DNA of 64,000 nt from Deltaproteobacteria bacterium (GCA_017302795.1 JAFLCB010000007.1:124001-188000), one strand, 5' to 3'. Positions 44,370-53,304 are shown, counted from the stretch's first letter. The notes: a model not told the origin generated them from the letters alone. A program made the numbers and translations.

Positions 44370-45842
44370 ATGAAACCTGCGAACACAATGATCAACGATC
44401 TTCGATTCTTGGACCGACACCTCACGCATTTAGAAGACCAGATTCTTCTTTATGAAAAAAAGCACGCACGGAAACTCGTCTCGCTCGATCCAAACCATGC
44501 GACTGGTGGCAGAAACCTTTTGCATTACATTGCCTTACGCAAAGAGGATCTTAAGGAACTCCAATTCCGTCTCACATACCTAGGCCTTTCATCAATGGGC
44601 CATAGCGAATCCTTCGTTCTTCACAGCGTTCGCGAAATTCGGCGCCGGGTCCGTGAATCCTTGAATGCTCACAAAAATGGAAATACCAAAGCGACATCTC
44701 TGCCACCCTTGGGATCAACCTGGCTTGAGGCTGAGAAATTGCTGCACGAACACACCCGAGATTTATTTGGTCCCCGTCCCGAATCTCGACATGTCTACAT
44801 TATGGTGACGGCTCCCGACCAATTTGAGGTCAACGACACCTGGGCCAAACAGATTTTGCACGCAGGCGCAAACCTTATTCGTGTCAATTGTGCCCATGAA
44901 ACAAAAAAGGAGTGGAAGGCTACGATTGAAGTCATACGAAAAGCGGCTCACGACCTTCAGCGCCCCGTTCGAATTTTGATGGATTTAGGCGGACCAAAGA
45001 TCCGTATTGCCGCGCCCAAAAAAGTGCCGGTTGAAACCGGAAATGTCATAAGAATTACCGCGAAGAAATCGAAAGGTCATGATTGGATCCAGTGCACTCT
45101 TCCGCAAGCTCTGAAGTTCGCAGAACCCGGCCACCGCGTTATATTTGACGATGGTAAATGCTGGGGCCGAGTCATCAAGAAGAGCAAAAACGGACTTGAG
45201 GTCAAAATTGAATACGTCACTGGAGAAAAGGTAAATTTGAAACTAGGCAAAGGCATGAACTTTCCTGACAGTCGGCTTGAGATTGATGAAATCACTAAAG
45301 AAGATTTCAAGAATCTACGGTTCGTTGCAGATCACGCCGATATGGTGGGCCTATCTTTTGTGCAGACGACGGGTGCTATCGCAAAGGTAAGCCGAGAGTT
45401 AAAGAGACGAAGCCGGAATCAACTTGGCATCATTTTGAAAATTGAAACTCAGCTCGGCTTTTCAAACCTCCCGCATTTGTTGCTAGAAGCGATGAAAAAC
45501 TACCCCGTCGGAATTATGATAGCCCGAGGTGATCTTGCTGTGGAGGCCGGGTTTGAACGGCTCGTCGAACTTCAAGAAGAGATATTGTGGCTGTGCGAGG
45601 CCGCACATATTCCTGCGATTTGGGCCACTCAGGTCTTAGAGTCTTTGGCAAAGACAGGACAACCCTCGAGAGCCGAGGTGAGTGACGCTGGTCTGTCTGT
45701 ACGCGCCGAGTGCGTCATGTTAAACAAAGGTCCCTACATTGGTAAAACCGTCAGCACCCTTGATGACATCCTCAAGAGAATGGAAAAGCACACCTATAAA
45801 AAACGAAACGTCCATCGTCCACTCAATGTCGCCCGGCTTTAG
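44370..45842 (+). CDS. atypical pyruvate kinase-like protein
   Basis: 490 aa. The ~130-residue N-terminal extension is helical. The barrel shows pyruvate kinase landmarks: LIRVNCAHE (Arg and Asn of RxNxSH), ILMDLGGPKIRI (usual DTKGPEIR), GIILKIETQLG with the catalytic Lys and metal Glu, IMIARGDLAVEAG with the metal Asp, and WATQVLESL with PSRAEVSD. The usual Lys of the KGP motif is Gly. The C-terminal regulatory domain is absent; the protein stops ~25 residues after the barrel. It may be an alternative pyruvate kinase or a relative with changed substrate. Confidence 0.75.
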   Translation: MKPANTMINDLRFLDRHLTHLEDQILLYEKKHARKLVSLDPNHATGGRNLLHYIALRKEDLKELQFRLTYLGLSSMGHSESFVLHSVREIRRRVRESLNAHKNGNTKATSLPPLGSTWLEAEKLLHEHTRDLFGPRPESRHVYIMVTAPDQFEVNDTWAKQILHAGANLIRVNCAHETKKEWKATIEVIRKAAHDLQRPVRILMDLGGPKIRIAAPKKVPVETGNVIRITAKKSKGHDWIQCTLPQALKFAEPGHRVIFDDGKCWGRVIKKSKNGLEVKIEYVTGEKVNLKLGKGMNFPDSRLEIDEITKEDFKNLRFVADHADMVGLSFVQTTGAIAKVSRELKRRSRNQLGIILKIETQLGFSNLPHLLLEAMKNYPVGIMIARGDLAVEAGFERLVELQEEILWLCEAAHIPAIWATQVLESLAKTGQPSRAEVSDAGLSVRAECVMLNKGPYIGKTVSTLDDILKRMEKHTYKKRNVHRPLNVARL

Positions 45843-46505
45843 CAATGCTTGGTTATTTTTGTCGCCGAAATGGTAGTCGCCCCGCGGCTAAACCAAACAC
45901 GATTGAAAGTGAAATCAGCGCTGCTTTTAGAATTGATGGCAAAGTCAGATTCTCAGCCGCGCCATAACCAAAACTTTGAATTCTCTGCCCGCGACTCGAG
46001 CTCTCATGCTTCTGACGATCGTGACAAAATATTGAAATCGAACTCGGTGTCGCATGAATTGTCGTATCAAAGCCTGACCGATGACCCGCCGCCGACAGCT
46101 GAGCTTCGAGTCTCGTAACGGGCCCCCCGCACGCCAGAAATTCCACTCCAAACAAGATAGCTGCTTCCATAAACACTTCAACCGGTGCGCGCGCTTTTAT
46201 CACCGCATAGGAATCGACATCAAAACTTTCAGATACCAGTTCAATCATTGGACTCTGGTTTCGTGTCAGGACATTGTTCCGAAGGCTTCAATAACCAGGC
46301 CTGGCGCTGGACGACTGAAGTAAAAAGTGGTCCGAATAGTCAGGTAAGCTCATGGTCACGGTTGAACAGAGTCTGGGGTTATGAGGTTGTGAAGGGGATT
46401 ATCGGTAGGCTCGCCCAATAATGACTACCTTCGTCGAGCTCTGGTTAAAAATATTGACGACCCCAATGCCTTGATTAACGATACATCGAATTACGAGGTA
46501 TTGAA
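45843..46505. other. 663-bp stretch without a convincing gene
   Basis: Two overlapping open frames exist. The minus-strand frame 45853-46248 (131 codons) has a possible C-terminal hydrophobic segment (ILKAALISLSIVFGLAAG). The plus-strand frame ending at 46421 finishes with NQAWRWTTEVKSGPNSQVSS, then WGYEVVKGIIGRLAQ. Neither has a good ribosome site or a recognisable family. They may be relics; I do not call either as a gene. Confidence 0.3.
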
Positions 46506-46841
46506 ATGGCGGTAGATAAGGAACTTCTTAAAGGTACAACTTCGACGCTGGTGCTGCAGCTTCTGGCGAGAAAGAAAATGTACGGTTATGAAATCATAAA
46601 GGACCTGGAAATTCTCTCAGGCGGTCTTTTTGAGTTTAAGGAAGGGACGCTCTACCCGCTGCTGCATAATTTGGAAGAGAGTGGGTTTGTAAGCTCGGAA
46701 TGGGTAGGCGAAGCAGGCACTCGTCAGAGGAAATACTACTTCATTACAAAAGATGGTCGCGCTCAGTTGAGAGAAAAAAAGGAAGCCTGGCTAGAGTTTA
46801 GTCGGACGGTTGAAAAAATATTTTTAGGCAAGGAGGCGTAA
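46506..46841 (+). CDS. PadR family transcriptional regulator
   Basis: 111 aa. Classic PadR winged helix: LVLQLLARKKMYGYEIIKDL, FKEGTLYPLLHNLEESGFVS, and the wing EAGTRQRKYYFITKDGRAQL. It represses or activates the adjoining operon. The next gene starts 1 nt after its stop. Its pairing with a permease-prefix membrane protein is a common arrangement in Firmicutes, suggesting the pair was acquired together. Confidence 0.93.
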   Translation: MAVDKELLKGTTSTLVLQLLARKKMYGYEIIKDLEILSGGLFEFKEGTLYPLLHNLEESGFVSSEWVGEAGTRQRKYYFITKDGRAQLREKKEAWLEFSRTVEKIFLGKEA

Positions 46842-46842
46842 A

Positions 46843-48009
46843 ATGAAAAACCATAAGGATCATCAACTAGGTGAGTATTTAAAAACTGTAACGGATGAAA
46901 TGACATTCAGTGAAGCGCGAGAAGGGGCTCGAAGAGAACTTCGTTCTCATATTGAAGAGCATGTTGAGACTGCTTTGTCTTACGGGGTTCCTGAAAACGA
47001 AGCAACGAAAGAGGCTTTGAGAAGAATGGGAAACGCGAGGGATTTGGGTATTTCACTTAATAAAATTCATCAACCAAAGTTTGATTTTATTTTGCCTCTA
47101 CTTGCAATTTTGCTATCGGCTGTTGGTATCTGGAATTTATCAGGCTCGCGTTGGGTTGGTTTGCAGACAATTTGGATCGCGATCGGCGCAATCATGGTGG
47201 GCGTAATTTATTTTTTACCTGTTAAGAGCTTTAAGAATTTAACAGCATCGTTGTATGGCGTGGCAATTCTTGGATTGGTCTTGTCCTATTTCTCTGGTGT
47301 TGCTGAAGATGGGCAGCCCTATTTGTCTATTGCAGGTTTGAATATTAAAATGGTGGATCTTGCCGGTGCTTTGTTCGCACTGGGGTTTCCGGTTCTCGAT
47401 TCGAGAATTAAGTTATCGCAGACTTTTTCGAAGAACTGGCTGAGCGTTTGGCGGCTCGGATTATTTTTTATGCCGATGATTTATTTTTCGTACAACGGGT
47501 TTGTCTGGCCGGGACTCTTGTTTTTAGTTTCGGGGCTTTGCTATTTGGGAATGTCGGGAATTTCAACATTAAGTTTTATCGGCGCAGGTGTTGTCGGGAG
47601 TGGAATGTTAGCAACGCGTCTGGCAGAGAGCGTTGTGTCGATCCAAGATTTAAATCGTGCCATCGTTGCAAACTCCCACACCGATTTTGCTCTGAGGTCT
47701 ATGCAAGAGGCGATGTATGCTGAATCGGTTGCGGCTTCGTTACTAGTTGTAATGGTGATGTATGGGATCAGAGTCTCGTTCTCGATTAAAGATTTTAACT
47801 TACGTGCACTCGCATTGGTTGGAATCAGTTTGACGACTGTACAGATTTTTACGAGCGTTCTTGCGAATCTCGGCCTGTTACCAATGATTTCCCCGGGTAT
47901 CAATATTCCTTTCATCAGCTATGGCGGATCTGGAGTTATCGCGAATTTTTTGATTGTTGGAGTTTTGGTTGGTTGCTTGAAACGCAAATCTTTAAGTGCA
48001 GTCGTCTAG
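46843..48009 (+). CDS. membrane protein: permease-prefix domain fused to a FtsW/RodA-like region
   Basis: 388 aa. N-terminal ~70 residues form a helical HAAS/permease-prefix-like domain (REGARRELRSHIEEHVETAL, ENEATKEALRRMGNARDLG). About ten TM helices follow. The C-terminus carries the SEDS signature LGLLPMISPGINIPFISYGG then SGVIANFLIVGVLVG, as in FtsW/RodA/SpoVE. The extracellular loop of true SEDS glycosyltransferases is short here, so peptidoglycan polymerase activity is uncertain. Co-transcribed with the padR gene. Its AT-richer wording differs from the upstream genes, consistent with transfer. Confidence 0.8.
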   Translation: MKNHKDHQLGEYLKTVTDEMTFSEAREGARRELRSHIEEHVETALSYGVPENEATKEALRRMGNARDLGISLNKIHQPKFDFILPLLAILLSAVGIWNLSGSRWVGLQTIWIAIGAIMVGVIYFLPVKSFKNLTASLYGVAILGLVLSYFSGVAEDGQPYLSIAGLNIKMVDLAGALFALGFPVLDSRIKLSQTFSKNWLSVWRLGLFFMPMIYFSYNGFVWPGLLFLVSGLCYLGMSGISTLSFIGAGVVGSGMLATRLAESVVSIQDLNRAIVANSHTDFALRSMQEAMYAESVAASLLVVMVMYGIRVSFSIKDFNLRALALVGISLTTVQIFTSVLANLGLLPMISPGINIPFISYGGSGVIANFLIVGVLVGCLKRKSLSAVV

Positions 48010-48188
48010 AAAAATACTGGGAAACTTAGTTATCTAATGAACTGGTGGAAACCCGCCTCCCCCGAAATTATTCAGGATTTTTCTCTTTTCCAAACTCATA
48101 ACATCCGAGCCTCGGTATCTTCATGAAATCATTAAGACTATCGGCCTTCCTAAGGGCAGATTTTCTAAAAATTGAAAGTTTGAACAAA

Positions 48189-48268
48189 TATCGGCCACTT
48201 TATAAATGGCCGATAAATGGCCGATAATATAATGGCCATCTTTACTTTGGCCGATAAATGGCCGATAA
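48189..48268. promoter_or_regulatory. array of TGGCCGATAA repeats upstream of the fic gene
   Basis: Four direct copies of TGGCCGATAA at 48207-48216, 48218-48227, 48248-48257 and 48259-48268, arranged as two pairs with 11-bp period. An inverted copy (TATCGGCCA) lies at 48189-48197 and a partial copy (TGGCCAT) at 48233-48239. The last copy ends 6 bp before the fic ATG, so a bound protein would cover promoter and ribosome site. The Fic protein's C-terminal winged helix is the obvious candidate binder (inference). Confidence 0.75.
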
Positions 48269-48274
48269 TGGGAT

Positions 48275-49315
48275 ATGGCAAAATATCCGCACCTTACAAA
48301 ACATCAAATCCCCTCGGAAATTAAATATTCCGACAGGCTTGTAAATCTGCTGATGAGAATTGCTCAAACAAAGCCTTACATTGAAGAGTACTTAGGAAAA
48401 CCGCTTGAGGTTCAGCTCTTACGGCAAGCCAAAATTCTAGCTATCACGTACTCAAATCAAATTGAGGGGAATAGACTTGAAGAGCGTGGAGTAACAGAGG
48501 CTTTGGAGGGAAGTAAATCTAAGACCAGCGATAGAGATATCATCGAAGTTCGCAACTATAGTGATGCGCTTGAATACGTTGAAACCTTAGCTGGCGACAA
48601 AAGAAAGCTGAAAATTCGTGATATGTGCGACATCCAAAAATTGGTTACAAAAGATCTTTTGGAAGAAAAGAAACAGTGGGGTGATATTCGCACGATCAAA
48701 GTTGGTATTGTGGATGCGCATTCCGGGAAGAAGATTGACGATGTTCCAGAGCCTCATTTTTTAAAAGAGCTATTAGGAGATTTGTGGAATTGGCTTGATG
48801 ATCATCAGGACATCGACCCATTTGTGAGGTCTTTTGCTTTTCATTATCTAGCCGTCGCAATTCATCCATTTGCAGATGGAAACGGTAGAACGATGCGACT
48901 GATGCAGCATCTGTTGCTTCTTAAAAGAGGAGAAGAGATCGCGCGATTTGTTCCCAGTGAAACGGCGATCATGGCGACGAGGGGTCGATACTACTCTTCC
49001 ATTCGTCAGTGTAAGGCCTTGGGAAGTCTCAATCCTATATTGGAATATTTGGCGGAGTGTTTTGCTATAGCGGCCGAAAATGTCATTCAAGATAGCAAGA
49101 GGCTTGTTAAGCAAAGTTTGGATAGAAAACCAGAGGCCCGGCGAGAGAAGATTATAACTTTAAGTCGACAGAAAAAGGAGTTTGGTATTCAGGATGTGGT
49201 CAATGTATTGCCGGAGGTTCCGTTGCGAACTTTACGGCGCGATCTAGATTCTTTGGTTACTGAAAAAAAGCTGAAGGTAAATGGTGCTAATAAGAACCGA
49301 ACTTATTCTAAGTAA
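48275..49315 (+). CDS. Fic family protein (AMPylase-type) with C-terminal winged helix
   Basis: 346 aa. Complete Fic motif HPFADGNGRTMR at ~residue 200 with catalytic His. The N-terminal inhibitory helix is TYSNQIEGNRL (S/T-x-x-x-E-G-N type), which normally blocks ATP until relieved. The flap region is around DIRTIKVGIVDAHSG. C-terminal ~60 residues form a helix-turn-helix (KEFGIQDVVNVLPEVPLRTL, RRDLDSLVTEKKLK). The enzyme should transfer AMP to a hydroxyl side chain of a target protein, and the HTH likely autoregulates through the upstream repeat array. Confidence 0.93.
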   Translation: MAKYPHLTKHQIPSEIKYSDRLVNLLMRIAQTKPYIEEYLGKPLEVQLLRQAKILAITYSNQIEGNRLEERGVTEALEGSKSKTSDRDIIEVRNYSDALEYVETLAGDKRKLKIRDMCDIQKLVTKDLLEEKKQWGDIRTIKVGIVDAHSGKKIDDVPEPHFLKELLGDLWNWLDDHQDIDPFVRSFAFHYLAVAIHPFADGNGRTMRLMQHLLLLKRGEEIARFVPSETAIMATRGRYYSSIRQCKALGSLNPILEYLAECFAIAAENVIQDSKRLVKQSLDRKPEARREKIITLSRQKKEFGIQDVVNVLPEVPLRTLRRDLDSLVTEKKLKVNGANKNRTYSK

Positions 49316-49355
49316 TCCAAAATGAAGCAGGATTCACCCAGAGCTGAGCCTCGAG

Positions 49356-50370
49356 CTACCGTTTCCGTAGCTCAAACACGTTATCAAGCCTCTCCTCAAG
49401 CACTGGAACTGCTATATTGAGGCTCTCAGTCGCACCTTCAACATCCTTTCCCGAAAGCCGCAAATAGCCTTGGGTGGTCTTTAAAAACGAGTGGCCCACA
49501 ATGGCCATCACTTTAGAAAGTGGAACTCCGTTATTGAGCATTTGCGTAATGAACGTAGCTCGGAGGTCGTGGAGCTTTACTGGTGTAATGCCGATTTCCT
49601 CGCAGAAGTTCTTTAAAATCTTCGCCTGATCTCCTTGGTTCCACTCCCACAACCTGGGGAGCACGAACTCCGAGTCCTTCGAATATTTCAATTTCAACTC
49701 CTCAAGAAACTTTCGACATTCAGTTGATACGGGATAAATCCGATTCTTCGCGGTCTTTGTTGGCCCTTGACCGTTGTACCTTGTCCAGGCTTTGCTGATA
49801 TTGATCTTTCCTGTGACGAGATCAACATCGGTCCACCTGAGACTATACAGTTCGCCTGAACGCATTCCGGTGAGTAGTGCGAGCGTCCAATGGGGAAAGA
49901 ATCTGTGATCAGTTTTCTTGGCCTGTAGAAGCAGAATCCCAATTTCATTTCTATTGAGAACTCCTTGATTGGCTTCGGCACATCTCACTCTAATTCCAAC
50001 CGCCGGATTGCGGACGATCAGACCTTCTTCGATTGCGATGTTAAAGACGCGTTTTACGATCTTTAATAGTCCGCGCTTGGTGTAGCTCGAAGTCTCTTCG
50101 GCAGTTTCAAACACGGCCGCGTGAACATCGCTCAGCTTAATATCATCCACAAACTTGTCATTCCAGATGGGATTTAACCAATTGTTCAAGCAGTGCTTGT
50201 AATTGAAGTAGGTCGAAGTTCTGTATTCGACCCGGTACTTTTCAAGTACGTGGCCAATCCATTGCTTCCAGGTCACTTTTGATTTGTGGCCTTCGAGCTC
50301 CATCATGAGTTCGAACTCGGCCTTCTTTGCTTCGCGTTCGCTATTAAACCAACGCTTGCGCTGTTCCCAG
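49356..50370 (-). pseudogene. 5'-truncated tyrosine recombinase (phage-type integrase)
   Basis: From the SEREAKKA motif onward the protein is closely similar to the intact integrase at 62858-63952, including TGMRSGELYSLRW (first catalytic Arg), HDLRATFITQMLNNGVPLSK (His-x-x-Arg), VGHSFLKTTQGYL (His and nucleophile Tyr). The N-terminal ~40 residues are missing. In their place is sequence from another gene read out of frame, giving an open frame back to 50498 whose ATG sits 1 nt after AGGAGG. It is therefore unlikely to be expressed as a full integrase. Confidence 0.75.
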
Positions 50371-50491
50371 CGTAAGTTGCAGCGGCACCGGTTAATGCGC
50401 CGCTCAATGCGCCAAGTCTGACCGATTGATCGAGTGTCGAACACGACACTGACAAAACCACTATGGGGCGCAATAAAAGTATGCGTTTCAT
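50303..50491 (-). pseudogene. lipoprotein 5' end fused to the integrase fragment
   Basis: The ATG at 50491 has AGGAGG at ideal 8-nt spacing. It encodes MKRILLLRPIVVLSVSCSTL (lipobox LSVSC) followed by a glycine-zipper-like RLGALSGALTGAAATYAG. After ~45 codons the frame enters integrase-derived DNA and stops at 50303. This is the genuine start of a small lipoprotein whose 3' end was replaced by the integrase; a 62-residue product could still be made. Confidence 0.6.
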
Positions 50492-50546
50492 TTCGCATTC
50501 CTCCTGTGTTTTGAATTTAGTGGAGGAGTGGATTTAGTGGGCGGGG

Positions 50547-51110
50547 TTAAGTAGAAATTTTAGGTTTCTTATCATTCGTTTGGATACCCTTCCAAGGATC
50601 GCCCGGAAGCAGAGTCAGTGTTCGCTGTTTGAGGAGTTCGCCCGCAGCCTGAATGTCAAACTTCGCGGTGCCTGGTCTGAGCAGCGGCTGAATATCTTCG
50701 AGAAAGGCGTTGTCGCCTAGCTTTGCGTGTAGGTTGGCTTCGTATTCTGCGCGCGAAACGGTGCTGCCGCCGTGTTCCATATATTTCTGGAAGCAGGCGA
50801 TCATCTTTTGGTCGTCCAAGTCCTTAAAGTGTTGATAGGCCATGCTCATGTCATAGGGGTCGCGTCCCTTTTTTCTCTGGTAAAGTGCGCGAAGCTTCGT
50901 TCCCAGAATTTCTTCAATCTCAAAAGTCAGGATGTCGCAGCTTCCAGTAAACCAGGTGCTTTGCATCTCAAATTCAGTCTTTTTGTGTCTGAGCACGGTG
51001 AAGTGCTCTCCATTGTTGATCTCGATCTTTAGTCGCATCGGAACTTGTGGTGGTTCTTCGCTTTGAAATCGGTATTTCAGTGCGATCGTCGAACTTAGTG
51101 GGTATACAGC
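50547..51110 (-). pseudogene. 5'-truncated AbiEii-type nucleotidyltransferase toxin
   Basis: The C-terminal part of the AbiEii/MenT-like family is recognisable: RLKIEINNGEHFTVL, FTGSCDILTFEIEEILGTKL, RALYQRKKGRDPYDMSMAYQ and VSRAEYEANLHAKLG. The N-terminal nucleotidyltransferase core (GGTALR...SEDIDL) is absent. The open frame continues to 51185, but upstream of about 51085-51110 it is antisense to an outer-membrane protein fragment. No AbiEi antitoxin gene is present. Inactive relic. Confidence 0.7.
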
Positions 51111-51420
51111 AGACCGAAGTACATCTGAGCCAGGACTGACGGGTACTAAACTCCTAGGTAAGGTCATGTATAACTTTGCGGGCACAGTGCCTGTTATTCG
51201 CTATAGTTATGCAGGGGTGGGGCTAGGTCCCGTGTATGATAACGAAGGCAGTCCTCAAAGGTGGAATCTAGAGCTTGCGTCACAAGTTGGATTTGAAACT
51301 CCGCTTAGCGACGAAGCAGCTTCAAATTTTTCGCTCGTTGCTAATGTGGCCGTTTTGCTCGTGAAAGGTGGAAGTCCAAGTTCGGCATCGGCGAACGGTG
51401 TTGCGAAGTATTGGTTCTAG
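51085..51420 (+). pseudogene. 3' fragment of an outer-membrane beta-barrel gene
   Basis: In-frame translation IVELSGYTADRSTSEPGLTG, then LGKVMYNFAGTVPVIRYSYA, VGFETPLSDEA and a terminal aromatic (VAKYWF) has barrel-strand character with a C-terminal Phe. The 5' part and signal peptide are lost where it meets the AbiEii relic head to head. An internal ATG at 51166 has no ribosome site. It is followed by a terminator, as expected of a real gene end. Confidence 0.5.
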
Positions 51421-51432
51421 GTGCATCGCAAT

Positions 51433-51466
51433 CACTCGGTCGGCATTTCGACCGAGTGGTTCCTTT
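51433..51466 (+). terminator. rho-independent terminator
   Basis: Perfect stem CACTCGGTCG / CGACCGAGTG with a 6-nt loop followed by GTTCCTTTC, 13 bp after the outer-membrane protein fragment. Confidence 0.75.
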
Positions 51467-51562
51467 CGTGCGCTCAGGCAGCGTCGTGCGTGAGCCAAGC
51501 TATGGCAGCGTGCTCGGCGATTTATTCTTGTGCACTTGGACTTTATTTGGTTTCTTAAAGAG

Positions 51563-52204
51563 ATGTTCAATTTTGCTGTGGCCGGATCTCTCGAGCGGTA
51601 TCAACCCATTCAGCGTGAGCCTTCGGTTCGCCCTGTCGATCAGGTAAGCCCCGCGGACCAAACCGGTAGTATATGGGCTGGTACTGAAGGCGAAAAATTT
51701 GAACTTCCAGAGCAGGGCCGTCAGGCCTCAACCACGAGGTTTGTACCGGCGAGGGGTTACAGCTCGGATGCATCCGCAAGGAAGCCCCTTCAGAGAAAAC
51801 GTGCCTGGATCGTTGCGGACCTAATGACGAAGTCTGTCCAGACCTTGCGTGGGGACGATACTGTTTCAATGGCAAAGAGCTTTCTCGAGGGAACCGGCTT
51901 TCGACATATTCCCATCGTAAATGTGTTCAAGCGAATCGACGGATTGATCTCGGACCGGGATCTTTTGCGCACAAGCAAAGATCAAATAGATGAGCGCTCT
52001 GTGCCGATCTCCGCCATCATGACAAAGCGAATGCTAACGTGCTTTCCGGAAACCCCGCTTCGCTTAGCCGCGCACACAATGCTTGAAGAAGGTTTTTCGT
52101 CTCTGCCAGTGGTAGATCTCGATGGTTTCCTGCTTGGAATCCTTACTACCGGTGATATCTTGAAAGCCATAGTCAATGAGGCACCTTTAGAAATCTGGGC
52201 CTAG
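51563..52204 (+). CDS. CBS-domain protein
   Basis: About 213 aa from the ATG at 51563; a GTG at 51530 is an alternative. The N-terminal ~75 residues are polar and probably disordered. Two CBS motifs follow: VADLMTKSVQTLRGDDTVSM with GFRHIPIV and GLISDRDLL, then ISAIMTKRMLTCFPETPLRL with FSSLPVVDLDGFLLGILTTG. Such tandems bind adenine nucleotides and regulate partners. It lies 17 nt upstream of the ppk2 gene, suggesting a link to polyphosphate or nucleotide metabolism. Confidence 0.85.
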   Translation: MFNFAVAGSLERYQPIQREPSVRPVDQVSPADQTGSIWAGTEGEKFELPEQGRQASTTRFVPARGYSSDASARKPLQRKRAWIVADLMTKSVQTLRGDDTVSMAKSFLEGTGFRHIPIVNVFKRIDGLISDRDLLRTSKDQIDERSVPISAIMTKRMLTCFPETPLRLAAHTMLEEGFSSLPVVDLDGFLLGILTTGDILKAIVNEAPLEIWA

Positions 52205-52221
52205 CTGGAAGGAAGTGTTAA

Positions 52222-53304
52222 ATGGTTGAAGCTAAACGGCGTACTGCAAAAAAACGAACACAAAAATTTAAAGCGACAGACATCATCTCAATCAAGGATG
52301 CACCACAAATGGGTGAGGCTTCTTTGAAAAAGTTTGCAGTTCATGAAGCCGTAGAGTCGGCCGAAGGCAAGGAATCATCTTTTATGGATTCCTATTTTAC
52401 TCAGTATCAGACGCGCGATCTTCAGCGGTTGTTTAAGCGTGTTATCAAAATGCGAGAAGATCGTGAACAGCTTCAGGGTTTTGATCCTGATGCAGAGCTT
52501 GCGGAAAATTGGCGTAAGGGTGGATACCCTTATAAAAACCGAATGCAGCGTCGAACTTATGAGAAACAGAAGTTTTTGTTGCAGGTTGAAATGTTAAAGC
52601 TGCAGGCATGGGTGAAAGAGACAGGCCAAAGAGTTGTGATTTTATTTGAGGGACGCGATGCCGCCGGTAAAGGGGGTACGATTAAGCGTCTTATGGAGCA
52701 TCTCAATCCGCGCGGTGCGCGAGTTGTCGCCCTCGAGAAACCCACGCAGCAAGAGCGTGGCCAGTGGTATTTTCAACGGTATGTCGAGCACCTGCCTACG
52801 AATGGTGAAATCGTGATGTTCGACCGCTCTTGGTACAATCGTTCCGGCGTCGAACATGTTATGGGTTTTTGTGATGAAAACGAATATCAGTTGTTTTTGA
52901 AGCAGGCCCCTGAGTTTGAACGAATGCTGATCAGCAACGGGGTTCATCTCATTAAGTTTTGGTTTTCCGTGAGTCGGGACGAACAGAAGCGACGTTTCAA
53001 GGAGCGGGAACAGCACCCGCTGAAGCAATGGAAACTGAGCCCTGTGGATATGGCCTCACTTGATAAGTGGGATGATTACACTCAGGCCAAAGAAAAGATG
53101 TTTTTTCATACCGACACCGCGGAGTCTCCGTGGATTGTGATTAAGTCAGATTGTAAAAAGCGTGCTCGCCTGAGCGCTATGAAATGTGTTTTAGAGCGAT
53201 TCAATTACTCGAATCGTGAAGATAAAAGTATCAGCTCGCTCGACCGCTTGATTGTCGGCCGAGCCCACACGATCTATGAAAAAGGCGAAAATCCAGGAAT
53301 TTAG
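52222..53304 (+). CDS. ppk2: polyphosphate kinase 2 (PPK2)
   Basis: 360 aa. Walker A ILFEGRDAAGKGGTIKRLME, then PRGARVVALEKPTQQERGQW, lid/Walker B EIVMFDRSWYNRSGVEHVMG, and KFWFSVSRDEQKRRF all match PPK2. The enzyme uses polyphosphate to phosphorylate nucleoside mono- or diphosphates (or the reverse). The ~95-residue N-terminal extension before the kinase core is basic (KRRTAKKRTQKF). It is in an apparent operon with the CBS gene and is followed after 22 nt by a small gene disrupted by an IS. Confidence 0.95.
   Translation: MVEAKRRTAKKRTQKFKATDIISIKDAPQMGEASLKKFAVHEAVESAEGKESSFMDSYFTQYQTRDLQRLFKRVIKMREDREQLQGFDPDAELAENWRKGGYPYKNRMQRRTYEKQKFLLQVEMLKLQAWVKETGQRVVILFEGRDAAGKGGTIKRLMEHLNPRGARVVALEKPTQQERGQWYFQRYVEHLPTNGEIVMFDRSWYNRSGVEHVMGFCDENEYQLFLKQAPEFERMLISNGVHLIKFWFSVSRDEQKRRFKEREQHPLKQWKLSPVDMASLDKWDDYTQAKEKMFFHTDTAESPWIVIKSDCKKRARLSAMKCVLERFNYSNREDKSISSLDRLIVGRAHTIYEKGENPGI

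Noticed and set aside
45853-46248. 131-codon minus-strand open frame after the pyruvate kinase gene
   Set aside because: No ribosome site, no family resemblance, and a competing plus-strand frame in the same place; reported only as part of the gap.
48189-48268. Possible CRISPR array from the short regular repeats
   Set aside because: Repeat units are only ~10 bp with 1-20 bp between them, and they sit on a promoter; an operator array fits better.
49356-50498. Complete 380-aa integrase
   Set aside because: The first ~45 residues are out-of-frame lipoprotein sequence and the start codon is too close to the SD; treated as a truncated gene.
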